Source: Verrucomicrobiia bacterium
GTDB taxonomy: Bacteria; Verrucomicrobiota; Verrucomicrobiia; Opitutales; Cerasicoccaceae
Direction of reading: 5' to 3'
NCBI GenBank assembly: GCA_030425485.1
Contig: JAUIAM010000004.1
Location: 1-64,000 of the forward strand
DNA: 64,000 bases
This document shows, one piece after another, positions 7,991 to 18,251 of the stretch. Position numbers and translations under genes: made by a program. The notes under the pieces are model-generated. The model saw only the letters and a program-made list of their open reading frames with translations. It had not been told where the DNA came from and did no database searches. The stretch's first letter is position 1. The number at the start of each line of letters is the position of its first letter.

Positions 7991-10225
7991 TTGCCCCCGC
8001 CAAGCAACAGCCCCGACAGCCTGACCGGCACCCTGGAGCGGATCATCTTCGCCAACGAGGAAAACCACTACACTATCGGCGAATTTCGCGCTGAGGGGCA
8101 TCGCCAGGCCGTTACCATCTCCGGCAATCTCCCCGGTGTGCAATGCGGCGAGACGCTTGAGCTACAGGGCGAGTGGGTGCGCCACCCCACCCACGGCGAT
8201 CAGTTTAAGTTCAAGCACTTCACGAGCAAGCTCCCCTCCTCCGTCCACGGCATCCGCAAGTACCTCGGCAGCGGCATGATTCCCAACATCGGCCCGAAGT
8301 TTGCCGAGAAGATCGTGGGGCACTTCGGGGCGGACACGCTGAAGGTCATTTCCGAGCAAAGCGGGCGCTTGCGCGAAGTCCCCGGCGTGGGCAAGCAGCG
8401 CGCCAAGGACATCAAGCTCGCCTGGGAAGCTCAGCAGGCCCAGCGCGAGATCATGCTCTTTCTGCACACCTACGGGGTCAGCACCAACCTCTGCGTGCGC
8501 ATCTACAAAAAATTTGGCAACGAGGCCAAGCGCATCCTCGAAAGCGACCCCTACCGCATCGCCCGCGACATAAAAGGCATCGGCTTTAAGACCGCCGACC
8601 AGATCGCCCGCAACCTCGGCCTGCAAAACGACAACCCCCGCCGCCTGGAAGCCGGGCTCGTCTTTGCCCTGGAGGAGTTTGAGGGTGAGGGCCACACCGC
8701 CGTGACCAGCACCGACCTGATCGAGGGCGGGGCCAAGCTGATGGACATCGAAGCCGGCATGCTGGGCGAACCGCTCAAGCGACTCGTGGCCGACGGCTCA
8801 CTGGTCAGCAACGAAGCCGACCCGGAGGGGCAGCCCATTGCCCTGCCCGGCAGCCTGCTCCAGCTCCCGAACTCCCACCGCGCGGAAACCGTCGTCGCCC
8901 AGTCCGTGCGCGACATGCTCGATGCCCCCTCCAGCCTGCCGCCCATCATCGTGGACAAGGCCGTCGAATGGGCCCAGGAACGCGCGGGCTTTAACTTCGC
9001 TCCGGAGCAGGCCGACGCCGTACGCGCCGCCCTGACCAACAAAGTTTCCATCCTCACTGGCGGCCCCGGCACCGGTAAGACCACCATCCTCAAGGCCGTA
9101 GCCGACATCCTCAAGGCCAAGAAAGTCCGCCTCATGATGGCCGCCCCCACCGGGCGCGCCGCCCAGCGCATGGGCGAAACCACCGGCACCCAGGCGCAGA
9201 CCGTTCACCGCCTGCTCCAGTTCGAGCCCTCCGAGGGCGGCTTCCTCCACCACGCGGACAATCCCCTGCCCTGCGATTTCATGGTGGTGGACGAGGCCTC
9301 CATGCTGGACAACAAGCTCGCGGCCTGCCTGCTGCGGGCCATCCCCCACCGCGCGCACCTCATGCTGGTGGGCGACGCCGACCAGCTCCCCAGCGTCGGC
9401 GCGGGCAACGTCCTGGCCGACTTGACCGCCTACGGAAGCGCGCAGGCCAAGATCCCGGCCCCCGCGGTGACCCGCCTTTCGCACATTTTCCGCCAACAGG
9501 CCCGCAGCCGCATCGTGCTGACCGCGCACGGCATCCTGCAAGGCGAAGCCGATCCGCCCCACGTAGCCGAGGACCCCGTCCACCTCGACCCCGAGGACGA
9601 CCTGCACTTTATCCACGCACCCGAGCCGGAGCGTTGCGCCGAGGCCATTGTCACCCTCTGCCGGGACTGCATCCCGCGCTGGTACCCGCACCTGGACAAG
9701 ATCATGGACGTGCAGGTGCTTCCGCCCATGCACAAGGGCGCGGGCGGCACGATGAACCTCAACGCTGTGCTGCAAGACGCGCTCAACCCCGGCCAACCGG
9801 GCGTGACGCTCGGGCCCGCGCGTTACCACAAGGGCGACAAGGTCATCCAGCAGCGCAACAACTACGACAAGAACCTTTTCAACGGCGACCTCGGGCGCAT
9901 CGCCGCGGTCAACCCGGAGTCCGGCACGCTGGCCGCCCGCTTTGACCGCGAGACCCACGACTTTACCCGGGGCGAGATGACGGATCTCTCACTCGCCTAC
10001 GCGATCAGCATCCACAAGAGCCAGGGCAGCGAGTTCCCCATCGTGGTCATCCCGCTGCTCAAGCAGCACTACGTCATGCTCCAGCGCAACCTGCTCTACA
10101 CCGCCATCACCCGCGGACGCAAAAAGGTCTTCCTCGTGGGCGACCCCGCCGCCTACGCCATGGCCGTACGCAACAAGGAAAGCGCCCGACGCCTCACCGG
10201 CCTCGGTGAGAAGCTGCGGGCGTAG
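7991..10225 (+). CDS. recD2: RecD2-type ATP-dependent DNA helicase
   Basis: 744 aa SF1B 5'-3' helicase of the RecD2 class. The N-terminal OB-like and helix-hairpin-helix region includes IRKYLGSGMIPNIGPKFAEKIV and a second HhH near VPGVGKQRAKDI. Then come Walker A GGPGTGKTT (about 357-365), AAPTGRAAQRM (motif Ia), DEAS (motif II), GDADQLPSVGAG (motif III) and the C-terminal SIHKSQGSEFP and YTAITRGRKKVFLVGD (motifs V/VI). RecD2 acts in DNA repair independently of RecBC. The start is a TTG at 7991, directly after the phosphatase stop; no better ATG keeps the N-terminal domain. Confidence 0.92.
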   Translation: MPPPSNSPDSLTGTLERIIFANEENHYTIGEFRAEGHRQAVTISGNLPGVQCGETLELQGEWVRHPTHGDQFKFKHFTSKLPSSVHGIRKYLGSGMIPNIGPKFAEKIVGHFGADTLKVISEQSGRLREVPGVGKQRAKDIKLAWEAQQAQREIMLFLHTYGVSTNLCVRIYKKFGNEAKRILESDPYRIARDIKGIGFKTADQIARNLGLQNDNPRRLEAGLVFALEEFEGEGHTAVTSTDLIEGGAKLMDIEAGMLGEPLKRLVADGSLVSNEADPEGQPIALPGSLLQLPNSHRAETVVAQSVRDMLDAPSSLPPIIVDKAVEWAQERAGFNFAPEQADAVRAALTNKVSILTGGPGTGKTTILKAVADILKAKKVRLMMAAPTGRAAQRMGETTGTQAQTVHRLLQFEPSEGGFLHHADNPLPCDFMVVDEASMLDNKLAACLLRAIPHRAHLMLVGDADQLPSVGAGNVLADLTAYGSAQAKIPAPAVTRLSHIFRQQARSRIVLTAHGILQGEADPPHVAEDPVHLDPEDDLHFIHAPEPERCAEAIVTLCRDCIPRWYPHLDKIMDVQVLPPMHKGAGGTMNLNAVLQDALNPGQPGVTLGPARYHKGDKVIQQRNNYDKNLFNGDLGRIAAVNPESGTLAARFDRETHDFTRGEMTDLSLAYAISIHKSQGSEFPIVVIPLLKQHYVMLQRNLLYTAITRGRKKVFLVGDPAAYAMAVRNKESARRLTGLGEKLRA

Positions 10226-10250
10226 TGATATAAAAATACGGTTTATCTAT

Positions 10251-11066
10251 ATGAAGCCAAAACTACTTAATCCCCTCCTGTTGCTTACCCTCGTATTCTT
10301 CAGCTTCTCGCTGATGGGTACGCTTGTGATTACGCAGTTACTGCATCCAAGGTCACAAGCATTGGCCAACAAACTTGACCTCAACATCTATGGCATTCCT
10401 GACCTCAATTGGTTGATGCCGTATCCGAGAGTGCCGCTTGAGCTTTTGGTAGCTCTGGCCGTCATTTTTAGCATAATAGTGATCCTCTGGCTAGTGCCGA
10501 CGATACGTGCCAAGTTTAGCGGCGTGTTAGTGATATTCACGACGATACTAAGCCTCATTAACCTCGTAATCTTCATCTTAGCTGCGGTGGGCGCCTGGAT
10601 GTATAGCCACTACGTTTCCACCGACTTAAGCCTAAGAATGCACGCTTACGAACGAGTCATCAACGATTATGCGCTGGAAAGCGTTCTGCGCGACAAGCTA
10701 GACACCCTAGATGCCATCAACAGGCACCTGTACGGTACCTATATTGTCACTCTCGAGAGTCCGGATGCACTCGAAAAAGGCGAAAGAGAAGAACGCATAG
10801 AGTCTTATATCCAAGCATTGAAGAAGGCACACGACCCGGCGATAACGAAAAAATTGCTATCTACATTGGCACAGTTTGAGGGTAGTGAGATTGAGCACGA
10901 GGATGAGGATTTGATTGTTTTGAATGCGACACAGGACATTAGTGGTCAGAAATTCACCAATACCAGTGAGGCACTGGACTGGATCAGTTCTCAATCGGAT
11001 GGAAATGGCTGGGAAGCGATTCCGATTATCGTCCAGCGTTACGAGGAGCCATTACCCATAAAATAG
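10251..11066 (+). CDS. Membrane protein of unknown function
   Basis: 271 aa not assigned to a family. Three hydrophobic segments are visible (about 5-24, 62-80 and 88-112), followed by a soluble, charged C-terminal part of about 150 residues rich in Glu/Asp/Lys, probably on one side of the membrane. Start at ATG 10251 (MKPKLL), 26 nt after the recD2 stop. The codon use looks distinctly more AT-rich than that of recD2, suggesting a recent arrival. Confidence 0.7.
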   Translation: MKPKLLNPLLLLTLVFFSFSLMGTLVITQLLHPRSQALANKLDLNIYGIPDLNWLMPYPRVPLELLVALAVIFSIIVILWLVPTIRAKFSGVLVIFTTILSLINLVIFILAAVGAWMYSHYVSTDLSLRMHAYERVINDYALESVLRDKLDTLDAINRHLYGTYIVTLESPDALEKGEREERIESYIQALKKAHDPAITKKLLSTLAQFEGSEIEHEDEDLIVLNATQDISGQKFTNTSEALDWISSQSDGNGWEAIPIIVQRYEEPLPIK

Positions 11067-11192
11067 TGGTCCTAGTGCTTCTTTACCGGTCTGATGTTGA
11101 AACCACGTTCGCGGTCTACACGTTAGCCGCAAGGAACTCGCAAGCCACAGCGTTAAGCAACTTCTGTCGTTCGAGGAACATGAATAAGGCAT

Positions 11193-12023
11193 TCACCACA
11201 CCCCGTAGAACTGATCCCGGCCCCAGATGAGGAGGCCGGAGGTCACGCAGCCGAGTACGAGGCAGGCGATATAGACCCGGAAGAGGAAGGCTTCGCTACA
11301 TGCGTGGTACATGCGCGCACCCGCCCAGCCGCCGAGGAAGAGTAGCGGGAGCAGCAGCAGGGCCGTCCCGAGGTTGCCCATATGCAGGATGCCCAGCAGG
11401 ATAAAGGGCACGAGCTTGGCCAGATTTTGCGCTCCGAGGAAGAAGGCCTGCGCGGCCACAAAGCGGTCCTTGCCCATGTGGAAGCGGACGAAAAATACGG
11501 TCAGCATCGGGCTGCCGGAGTTGGCCAAGACCTGGCTGACGCCCACGGCCGAGCCCGCCGCGAAGACCTCCCACGCCTTGGGGTCACGCTGCGGCCCGCC
11601 CTGGGCGATTTTTCCCCGCAGGGAGATCAAGATGGTGTAGAAAAAAGTCAGCGCGCCCACGACCAGCTCCATGCGGTGCAAGATGGCGGCTTCCTCGCCG
11701 GAGGAAACCAGTGCCCAGAGGATGAGCCCCCCGATAGCCGTGCCGATGACAGCCGAGGCCAGGAGCGGCCTGAGCAGCGGCCACTGCACTTCGCTGCGAT
11801 GTTGCCAGCAACTGATGACGCTGGCCACCACCATGAGCGTGGCCAACACGGCCAGCCCGTCCTTGGGCCCGATGGCCAGCACCATGAGCGGCGAAACGAC
11901 GAAGCCCCCCGCCCCGAAGCCGCTCCGGGTGAAGCCCATCAGGAACGCGGCAAAGACACCAAGCGCGGCGCAAAACCACGGGATGGGCTGGTCGATGAGA
12001 GGCGCAAGCGCAGCGTCAAACAT
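11193..12023 (-). CDS. TauE/SafE-family sulfite/anion exporter
   Basis: 276 aa polytopic membrane protein with about eight hydrophobic helices. Family hallmarks are the early GFTRSGFGAGGFVVSPLM segment (about 30-47) and the second-half repeat around NSGSPMLTVFF (about 167-177). TauE/SafE proteins are proposed to move sulfite, sulfonates or related organic anions across the inner membrane; the substrate is unknown here. Monocistronic, reading away from the TPP riboswitch region. Confidence 0.85.
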   Translation of the reverse strand: MFDAALAPLIDQPIPWFCAALGVFAAFLMGFTRSGFGAGGFVVSPLMVLAIGPKDGLAVLATLMVVASVISCWQHRSEVQWPLLRPLLASAVIGTAIGGLILWALVSSGEEAAILHRMELVVGALTFFYTILISLRGKIAQGGPQRDPKAWEVFAAGSAVGVSQVLANSGSPMLTVFFVRFHMGKDRFVAAQAFFLGAQNLAKLVPFILLGILHMGNLGTALLLLPLLFLGGWAGARMYHACSEAFLFRVYIACLVLGCVTSGLLIWGRDQFYGVW

Positions 12024-12132
12024 GGCCAGAGCGTGAACGATCAGCTGGCTGGGCGCGAGTCAAATTGCCATCCACCAGATACCTCGGATAAAGGTTGCAA
12101 CACGGCGACAGGGCATCTTTGATAATTGCTCA

Positions 12133-12224
12133 ACACTGGGGGAGCTCCGAGCGCGGGGCTGAGAGGGTGGCACGAGCGGCCATCGACCCAACAACCTGCT
12201 ACGGATAATGCCGACGAAGGGAGA
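12133..12224 (+). promoter_or_regulatory. TPP riboswitch (thi box)
   Basis: All conserved TPP aptamer pieces are present in order: actggggga (P1/P2 5' side), ggggctgaga (P2/J), the P3 arm ggguggc pairing with gcc..gaccc, acaacctg, then ggataatgccgacgaaggga (P4/P5/P1 3' side). It binds thiamine pyrophosphate and normally shuts off thiamine genes. It lies about 720 nt upstream of thiC with two small genes between. The ATG of the next frame (12208) lies inside the conserved ggataatgcc element. Confidence 0.88.
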
Positions 12225-12423
12225 TATAGCTGCAAAACGTAAACGCATCGGGTACCTGCGGATCGCCGCCGGGATCGTGTGCTTCATTGCGCTAGGTGTG
12301 CTCATGTTTACACAGGCACCCGAAGAGCGCTCCACCGGCGCCATCCTGCTCTTTGGCGCCTTCGGCCTGATCAACATCTGGTTCGGCTATACCCTGCTCA
12401 AGCCCGAGAAGCCGAAGTCATGA
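12208..12423 (+). CDS. Small two-helix membrane protein in the thi operon
   Basis: 71 aa with two hydrophobic helices (about 18-34 and 44-63) separated by a short polar loop, and a basic N-terminus (KRKRIG). No family recognised. The only ATG that keeps the first helix whole is at 12208, inside the 3' part of the TPP aptamer; a GTG near 12289 would cut the helix. If the ATG is real, TPP binding would hide the start codon directly. Its stop overlaps the next ATG (ATGA at 12420). Confidence 0.55.
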   Translation: MPTKGDIAAKRKRIGYLRIAAGIVCFIALGVLMFTQAPEERSTGAILLFGAFGLINIWFGYTLLKPEKPKS

Positions 12424-12836
12424 ATGTGGTCAATCCGCAGATTCCGCAGATGAGCGCAGATTCAATTCAGCGCGATTCTGAGACCTATGCCATCATTGGA
12501 GCAGCGATGACGGTGCACAATGAGCTAGGCTGTGGTTTTCTTGAGGCGGTATATCAGGCAGCATTCGCAATCGAACTAACACGTCTAAATATCCCATTTT
12601 CACGCGAAACAGAACTTCCGATCGTGTATCGGGGCCAGCAGCTCCCAGTCATGTACCGATCTGATTTCATCTGCTTTGAAGAAATTATCGTAGAATTAAA
12701 AGCCTTGGATAACTTGACTGGAAAAGAGGAAGCACAAGTCCTTAACTACCTCAAAGCTACCGGCATCAAACGCTCCATACTTCTCAATTTTGGGGCAAAA
12801 TCATTGCAATATAAACGTCTGGTAAGAGAACTCTAA
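12420..12836 (+). CDS. GxxExxY protein
   Basis: 138 aa protein of the GxxExxY family, named for a motif present here as GFLEAVY. Other family features are GAAMTVHNELG before the motif, a central VMYRSDFICFEEIIVELKA segment with a nuclease-like D...E.K pattern, and EAQVLNYLKATG. The family is common in Verrucomicrobiota and Planctomycetota; the fold resembles PD-(D/E)XK enzymes but its function is unproven. Start at 12420 (ATGA overlap) or 12450. The first residues are encoded by a repeat that recurs inverted downstream (12896-12931), so the gene looks like an inserted cassette. Confidence 0.78.
   Translation: MNVVNPQIPQMSADSIQRDSETYAIIGAAMTVHNELGCGFLEAVYQAAFAIELTRLNIPFSRETELPIVYRGQQLPVMYRSDFICFEEIIVELKALDNLTGKEEAQVLNYLKATGIKRSILLNFGAKSLQYKRLVREL
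12433..12466. repeat. Inverted-repeat arm left of the GxxExxY gene
   Basis: Contains tccgcagat and gcgcagattcaa. The reverse complement of 12896-12931 carries the same words in the same order (tccgcagat ... cgcagattaa). The two arms bracket the GxxExxY gene. Confidence 0.5.
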
Positions 12837-12895
12837 TCACTATACCCGTACATTCCACAGGCTAACGCTGAGTCAATTTCTGAGGTGTTTCCTCA

Positions 12896-14885
<1,990 letters not shown>

Positions 14886-14888
14886 GAA

Positions 14889-15113
14889 ATGAACTATCAG
14901 GAACGCATCACATTTAACCCCGGACAGTGTGGTGGGAAGCCCTGCATTCGGGGGATGCGTATCCGCGTAAAGGATATTCTCGATATGCTGGCCTCCGGCA
15001 TGACCGAGGCGGAAATCCTGCAAGAGCACGAGTACCTGGAAATCGAAGATATTCGCGCGACACTCGCCTTTGCCTCCACTCAGGCAGACCACCCCGTGCT
15101 CAAAGTCAGCTAA
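14889..15113 (+). CDS. DUF433 antitoxin-like protein
   Basis: 74 aa. It matches DUF433 proteins: an N-terminal ITFNPGQCGGKPCIRGMRIRVKD (in part) followed by a predicted helix-turn-helix, VKDILDMLASGMTEAEILQEHEYLEIEDIRA. DUF433 genes are usually paired with PIN-like DUF5615 toxins, exactly as here: the partner starts 1 nt after this stop. It begins 3 nt after the thiC stop, so it may be cotranscribed with thiC. Probable antitoxin and autorepressor by family knowledge. Confidence 0.85.
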   Translation: MNYQERITFNPGQCGGKPCIRGMRIRVKDILDMLASGMTEAEILQEHEYLEIEDIRATLAFASTQADHPVLKVS

Positions 15114-15114
15114 G

Positions 15115-15444
15115 GTGAAATTCCTGATCGACGCTCAACTATCGCCAGTACTCGCACGCGTCATGCAACGAAACGGCCTTGCAGCCGCGCACGTCATAGC
15201 ATTGGGTCTGCTCAACGCAGCCGATTCGCAGATAGCGGACTATGCCACAGAGAACGACTACGTTGTTATCACCAAAGACGAAGATTTCCTGCGCCTTAGA
15301 CATCCCCTACAAGCCAAGCTGCAAGTCATCTGGATAAGGATAAGCAATTGCAAGAACCGCGAACTGATCAATCAAATCGTGAACAACCTGCCACAAGCAA
15401 TCAAGTTGCTTGAGCAAGGGGAATCCGTGGTTGAGATCCGCTGA
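15115..15444 (+). CDS. DUF5615 PIN-like toxin
   Basis: 109 aa, start GTG at 15115 (VKFLIDAQLSP). PIN-like acidic residues are visible: Asp6 in FLIDAQLSP, the Asp of NAADSQIADYA, and TKDEDF. DUF5615 proteins are minimal PIN-fold putative ribonucleases that form toxin-antitoxin pairs with DUF433 proteins. 2 nt after its stop begins the second copy of the thiC 3' end, so the module sits precisely between the two thiC tails. Confidence 0.83.
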   Translation: MKFLIDAQLSPVLARVMQRNGLAAAHVIALGLLNAADSQIADYATENDYVVITKDEDFLRLRHPLQAKLQVIWIRISNCKNRELINQIVNNLPQAIKLLEQGESVVEIR

Positions 15445-15445
15445 C

Positions 15446-15530
15446 CATCACCGAGGAAGAAGCCCTCAGCGAAGGCATGAAAGCCAAAGCTGACGAGTTT
15501 AAGGAAAAAGGCGCGAAGGTGTATAGTTAG
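15446..15530 (+). pseudogene. Displaced copy of the thiC 3' end
   Basis: In frame it reads [18 protein letters not shown], then KEKGAKVYS and stop, matching the last residues of ThiC with a few changes. It has no start of its own. It is either the original thiC tail pushed away when the toxin-antitoxin module inserted, or a duplication made during that event. Confidence 0.88.
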
Positions 15531-15569
15531 ATGCTTAGCGAATACAAGCTAGCAGCCAGCCGACTAACC

Positions 15570-15734
15570 CTAGGGTGTGTTTTCAAATTCATCAAGGTCG
15601 GTAGAAAAGGGTCTTTTCGCGTCTTTTTCCGTTTTCTCAGTTCATGAATCTGGATTCACACCACTTCGAAAGCCGAAAAAATCCTCAAAATTACCTCTTT
15701 TTCCCTCGTTTCTTAATTTGAAGACACACCCTAG
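15570..15734. mobile_element. 165-bp MITE-like element, copy A
   Basis: Bounded by CTAG on both sides, with terminal inverted repeats ggtgtgt.ttcaaatt / aatttgaagacacacc. The interior is non-coding. Copy B at 53697-53861 is the same sequence in inverse orientation, with differences visible only in one terminal repeat. Size, terminal repeats and lack of a gene fit a non-autonomous element mobilised in trans by an IS with similar ends (CTAG/TA target; IS5- or IS630-like by inference). Confidence 0.78.
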
Positions 15735-15917
15735 CTTATTTCGCATTTCTTTTCGATATAATCGCCGCAATTCACGAACACGTAGCTTGATATATAAACC
15801 ACGAGCTCTGCCGATGTCGCCATCACCTTTCTCAATGGCCTCGGCCCAACAAGCACTATCCATTTTATCCTTTTTAATCTCACTGGCAACAATAGCGTAA
15901 AACTCGGTCTTTTTCAT
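15642..15917 (-). CDS. Small protein with C-terminus supplied by the inserted element
   Basis: 91 aa. Residues about 1-61 (MKKTEFYAIVASEIKKDKMD, an ACWAEAIEKG segment, then ARGLYIKLRVRELRRLYRK) resemble a family of very small proteins that end soon after the basic ...YIKLRV segment. From about residue 62 the frame runs into the 165-bp element (copy A), which encodes the last 30 residues. It is therefore probably a natural gene whose end was replaced by the insertion. Start at ATG 15917; an upstream ATG at 15941 is less likely. Function unknown. Confidence 0.5.
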   Translation of the reverse strand: MKKTEFYAIVASEIKKDKMDSACWAEAIEKGDGDIGRARGLYIKLRVRELRRLYRKEMRNKLGCVFKLRNEGKRGNFEDFFGFRSGVNPDS

Positions 15918-16150
15918 CGCAATTATACCAGTATGATTCAACGCACATACACCATTAAATAGTATTACGGGTCAAAGCTATTTTATACCGCAATGCCAAC
16001 ACTATCGTTCAAAAAGCAAGTTAGCATTGGAAGATATTGAACGCAGAGGGTAACAGTAATTTACCACGGATACTTTGGGTACTACTCAATTAAGCGGCAT
16101 AGCTAATACTCATATACCCCACCCATGGTATTTCCCTAAAAATGCCATCC

Positions 16151-16187
16151 GCGATGCGGAGCATCGCAGGTGCAGGACTCGTCCTGC
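16151..16187. repeat. Double hairpin, REP-like
   Basis: Two adjacent perfect stems: gcgatgc/gcatcgc with a 3-nt loop (16151-16167) and gcagga/tcctgc with a 4-nt loop (16172-16187). They lie just after the stop of the esterase gene at 16195. They may act as a terminator or be a repetitive extragenic palindrome; there is no strong U-tract. Confidence 0.5.
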
Positions 16188-16194
16188 CGTGCGC

Positions 16195-17010
16195 TTAAAA
16201 GCCCAGGCGCATGAGCCAGTTTTCGGCCAGGGAGCGCCACTGGCCAACGCCGGGCACGCGGCGGTCGCCGATAGTGACGAGGCCGAGGCCGTGACGACCA
16301 TGCGGGAAGACGTGAACCTCGTGCGGGGTCTTATTCTTTTGCAGGGCGGTGGCCAGCATGTAGGTGTTTTCCACCGGCACGGTGGCGTCTTCGGCGGTGT
16401 GCCAGAGAAAGCTCGGGGGCGCATCAGGATGGGCATTCTTCTCCCAACTGATAAAGTCTGCTTTCTCCGGGGTGACGTCGTAGCCGAGCAGGTTGCGGAA
16501 ACTGCCCACGTGGGCGTAGTCCACCGATGAAATGACGGGGTAGCACAGGATCGCCGCGTCGGGGCGCGCACTGACACTGCCCAACGTACCGTCCGGGTCA
16601 ACGAGACAGTCCGGACGGTCAAAGCCGTGCGATACGCAAGCGCAGAGATGCCCGCCAGCAGAGAAGCCAATCACGCCGATACGCTGCGGGTCGATGTTCA
16701 GCTTGGCGGCATTGGCCCGCAGCGTGCGCATGGCATAAAGCGCCTGCTGCTGCGGCTCGGGGTAAATCGGGCGGCCATTCTCGCCTTCGCGGTTGACCGT
16801 GTACTCCAGCACCACGGCAGAGATGCCCAGCGAGTTCAGCCACCCGGCCACGGGAGGCCCCTCCTGGTGGCTGACGTTACCATAGCCCCCACCCGGCAGC
16901 ACCAGCACGCAGGCCGGATTTTCGGCGTCCTCCAGAAAGTATTCGTAGAGGCGCGCTTGGGACAGGACCGGGTCGGTCGGATGCAGGAGGCGTGAAGGTT
17001 CGCTGAACAT
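16195..17010 (-). CDS. Acetyl-esterase/lipase-like alpha/beta hydrolase
   Basis: 271 aa cytoplasmic alpha/beta hydrolase (no signal peptide). Visible: an oxyanion-hole region PGGGYG (39-44), nucleophile elbow GFSAGG with Ser117, acid Asp208 in HTAEDATVP and His240 in PHGRHGLGL. This is the layout of Aes/Axe2-like carbohydrate acetyl esterases, which in such bacteria often remove acetyl groups from oligosaccharides. Substrate unknown. Monocistronic; a double hairpin follows the stop. Confidence 0.83.
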   Translation of the reverse strand: MFSEPSRLLHPTDPVLSQARLYEYFLEDAENPACVLVLPGGGYGNVSHQEGPPVAGWLNSLGISAVVLEYTVNREGENGRPIYPEPQQQALYAMRTLRANAAKLNIDPQRIGVIGFSAGGHLCACVSHGFDRPDCLVDPDGTLGSVSARPDAAILCYPVISSVDYAHVGSFRNLLGYDVTPEKADFISWEKNAHPDAPPSFLWHTAEDATVPVENTYMLATALQKNKTPHEVHVFPHGRHGLGLVTIGDRRVPGVGQWRSLAENWLMRLGF

Positions 17011-17149
17011 AGGAATCGCAGCTTAGGTGCTCGGGATTACACCGACAAGCCCGCACTATGATTCTGGAAATAAAAACCGAATGCTCTAGAACGCTCTGCG
17101 CATTTGCTCGAGTATTGCAGACAAAAACTTCGCTAACCGGGGCAGTGTC

Positions 17150-18166
17150 TCAATCGCTGAGCACTTCGGCGATCGTCTGCTGCAAGATCGGGCGCAAGCG
17201 CTCGGCCAGCGCGGGGTTGGCGTAAGCCACCCAGTTGACCGGAGACACGGTGTCAAGCGGGCAATCCAGCGGTGAGCCGTCCGGCTGCTCCAGCACACAG
17301 CCTGCCTCCGTCAGGACAAGGGCCGCTGCGACATCATAGGGGTGGCAAACCAGCAGTTGAGGCAGCCCGAGCTTGGTAAAGGCCAAGGGACGCAAATCCG
17401 CGATAAAGCGGTCGTGCCCGGCTAGCACTTCATAAAACTGTCCCCCCGTGGAGATATACTGGTCGTTAAAGACAACAGGATTTCCCCCCGGGGCATCGCC
17501 GCCCACGTGTCGCCAGAAGGTCTCCTCCAACTGCGCCAGTAAGGTCATTCCGTCCGGGAAAAAGCGTGACACCGTGCCAAAGGCGTGCCGCACCTCCGTG
17601 GCCTGACTCGGACGATAGCTGACTGGGGTCGACTGCCCGGTGACGAGGTCGTCGCGCGTTGCGCGTATCCCCTGCCCTTTGACCGCGCATATCTGGTCGG
17701 CCAGGGTCTGGCGGGAGATGGGCAGCTCGGTCATGACTGCCACTTCGACGTCCTGCAGGGTATTGGCCTCAAAGCGCTGTGGGGCCAGCCCGGCCAGCAC
17801 CCAGGCCGAGCGTTTGTCAAACATCATGTTTCGGGTGCCATCGATGGGGTCCATGATGCACTTGTAAACCGTGTCGGCAAGAGCCGTCTCCTCCGGGAAG
17901 GTAACCGCCGGGCGGTCCTCCAGCCCCTCCATAACGAGCTCAACCGGGCACTGCGCGGGCCAGTGCTGCGCAAACCACTTCAGGATGACGTCCTCGCAGA
18001 GGTGATCGATGGCGTAGATGGTGTCCGCGCTCGTCACCGTGGCCACGCCCGCAAGCTCACGGTCGTGGTCTGCATTACGCGCGCGCAGCACTGCCTTCTG
18101 GATAGCGCATTCGAGTTGGCACAGTAGCTCAACCGCCTCGTCGTGTTGAAGGGTTTGGTTCGACAT
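17150..18166 (-). CDS. Inositol monophosphatase-family protein
   Basis: 338 aa. It has the metal-binding MDPIDGTRN motif (Asp106 to Thr111) and an upstream PEET acid motif (about 91-94) typical of the IMPase/FBPase superfamily. The second family motif, usually WDxAA, appears as CHPYDVAAA. The C-terminal half is longer than in ordinary inositol monophosphatases, so the substrate is uncertain. Start at ATG 18166 (MSNQTLQ); the frame stays open upstream but that part lacks family features. Divergent from the DUF983 gene. Confidence 0.8.
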   Translation of the reverse strand: MSNQTLQHDEAVELLCQLECAIQKAVLRARNADHDRELAGVATVTSADTIYAIDHLCEDVILKWFAQHWPAQCPVELVMEGLEDRPAVTFPEETALADTVYKCIMDPIDGTRNMMFDKRSAWVLAGLAPQRFEANTLQDVEVAVMTELPISRQTLADQICAVKGQGIRATRDDLVTGQSTPVSYRPSQATEVRHAFGTVSRFFPDGMTLLAQLEETFWRHVGGDAPGGNPVVFNDQYISTGGQFYEVLAGHDRFIADLRPLAFTKLGLPQLLVCHPYDVAAALVLTEAGCVLEQPDGSPLDCPLDTVSPVNWVAYANPALAERLRPILQQTIAEVLSD

Positions 18167-18251
18167 GGGATTAAGTTCCGCAATGCTGTGGTGTGTTGCA
18201 AACCTCGAAACACGGGTACGCGTTGAGAATTCACCCTCCCCTCCAAGAACG

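Noticed and set aside
10206-10250. Start of the membrane protein inside recD2
   Set aside because: The extra 15 residues are a shadow of recD2; the ATG at 10251 begins directly before the first helix.
11099-11183. Short minus-strand frame reading MFLERQKLLNAVACEFLAANV after the orphan membrane protein
   Set aside because: Only 21 codons and no family match I can name; could be gene debris but cannot be supported.
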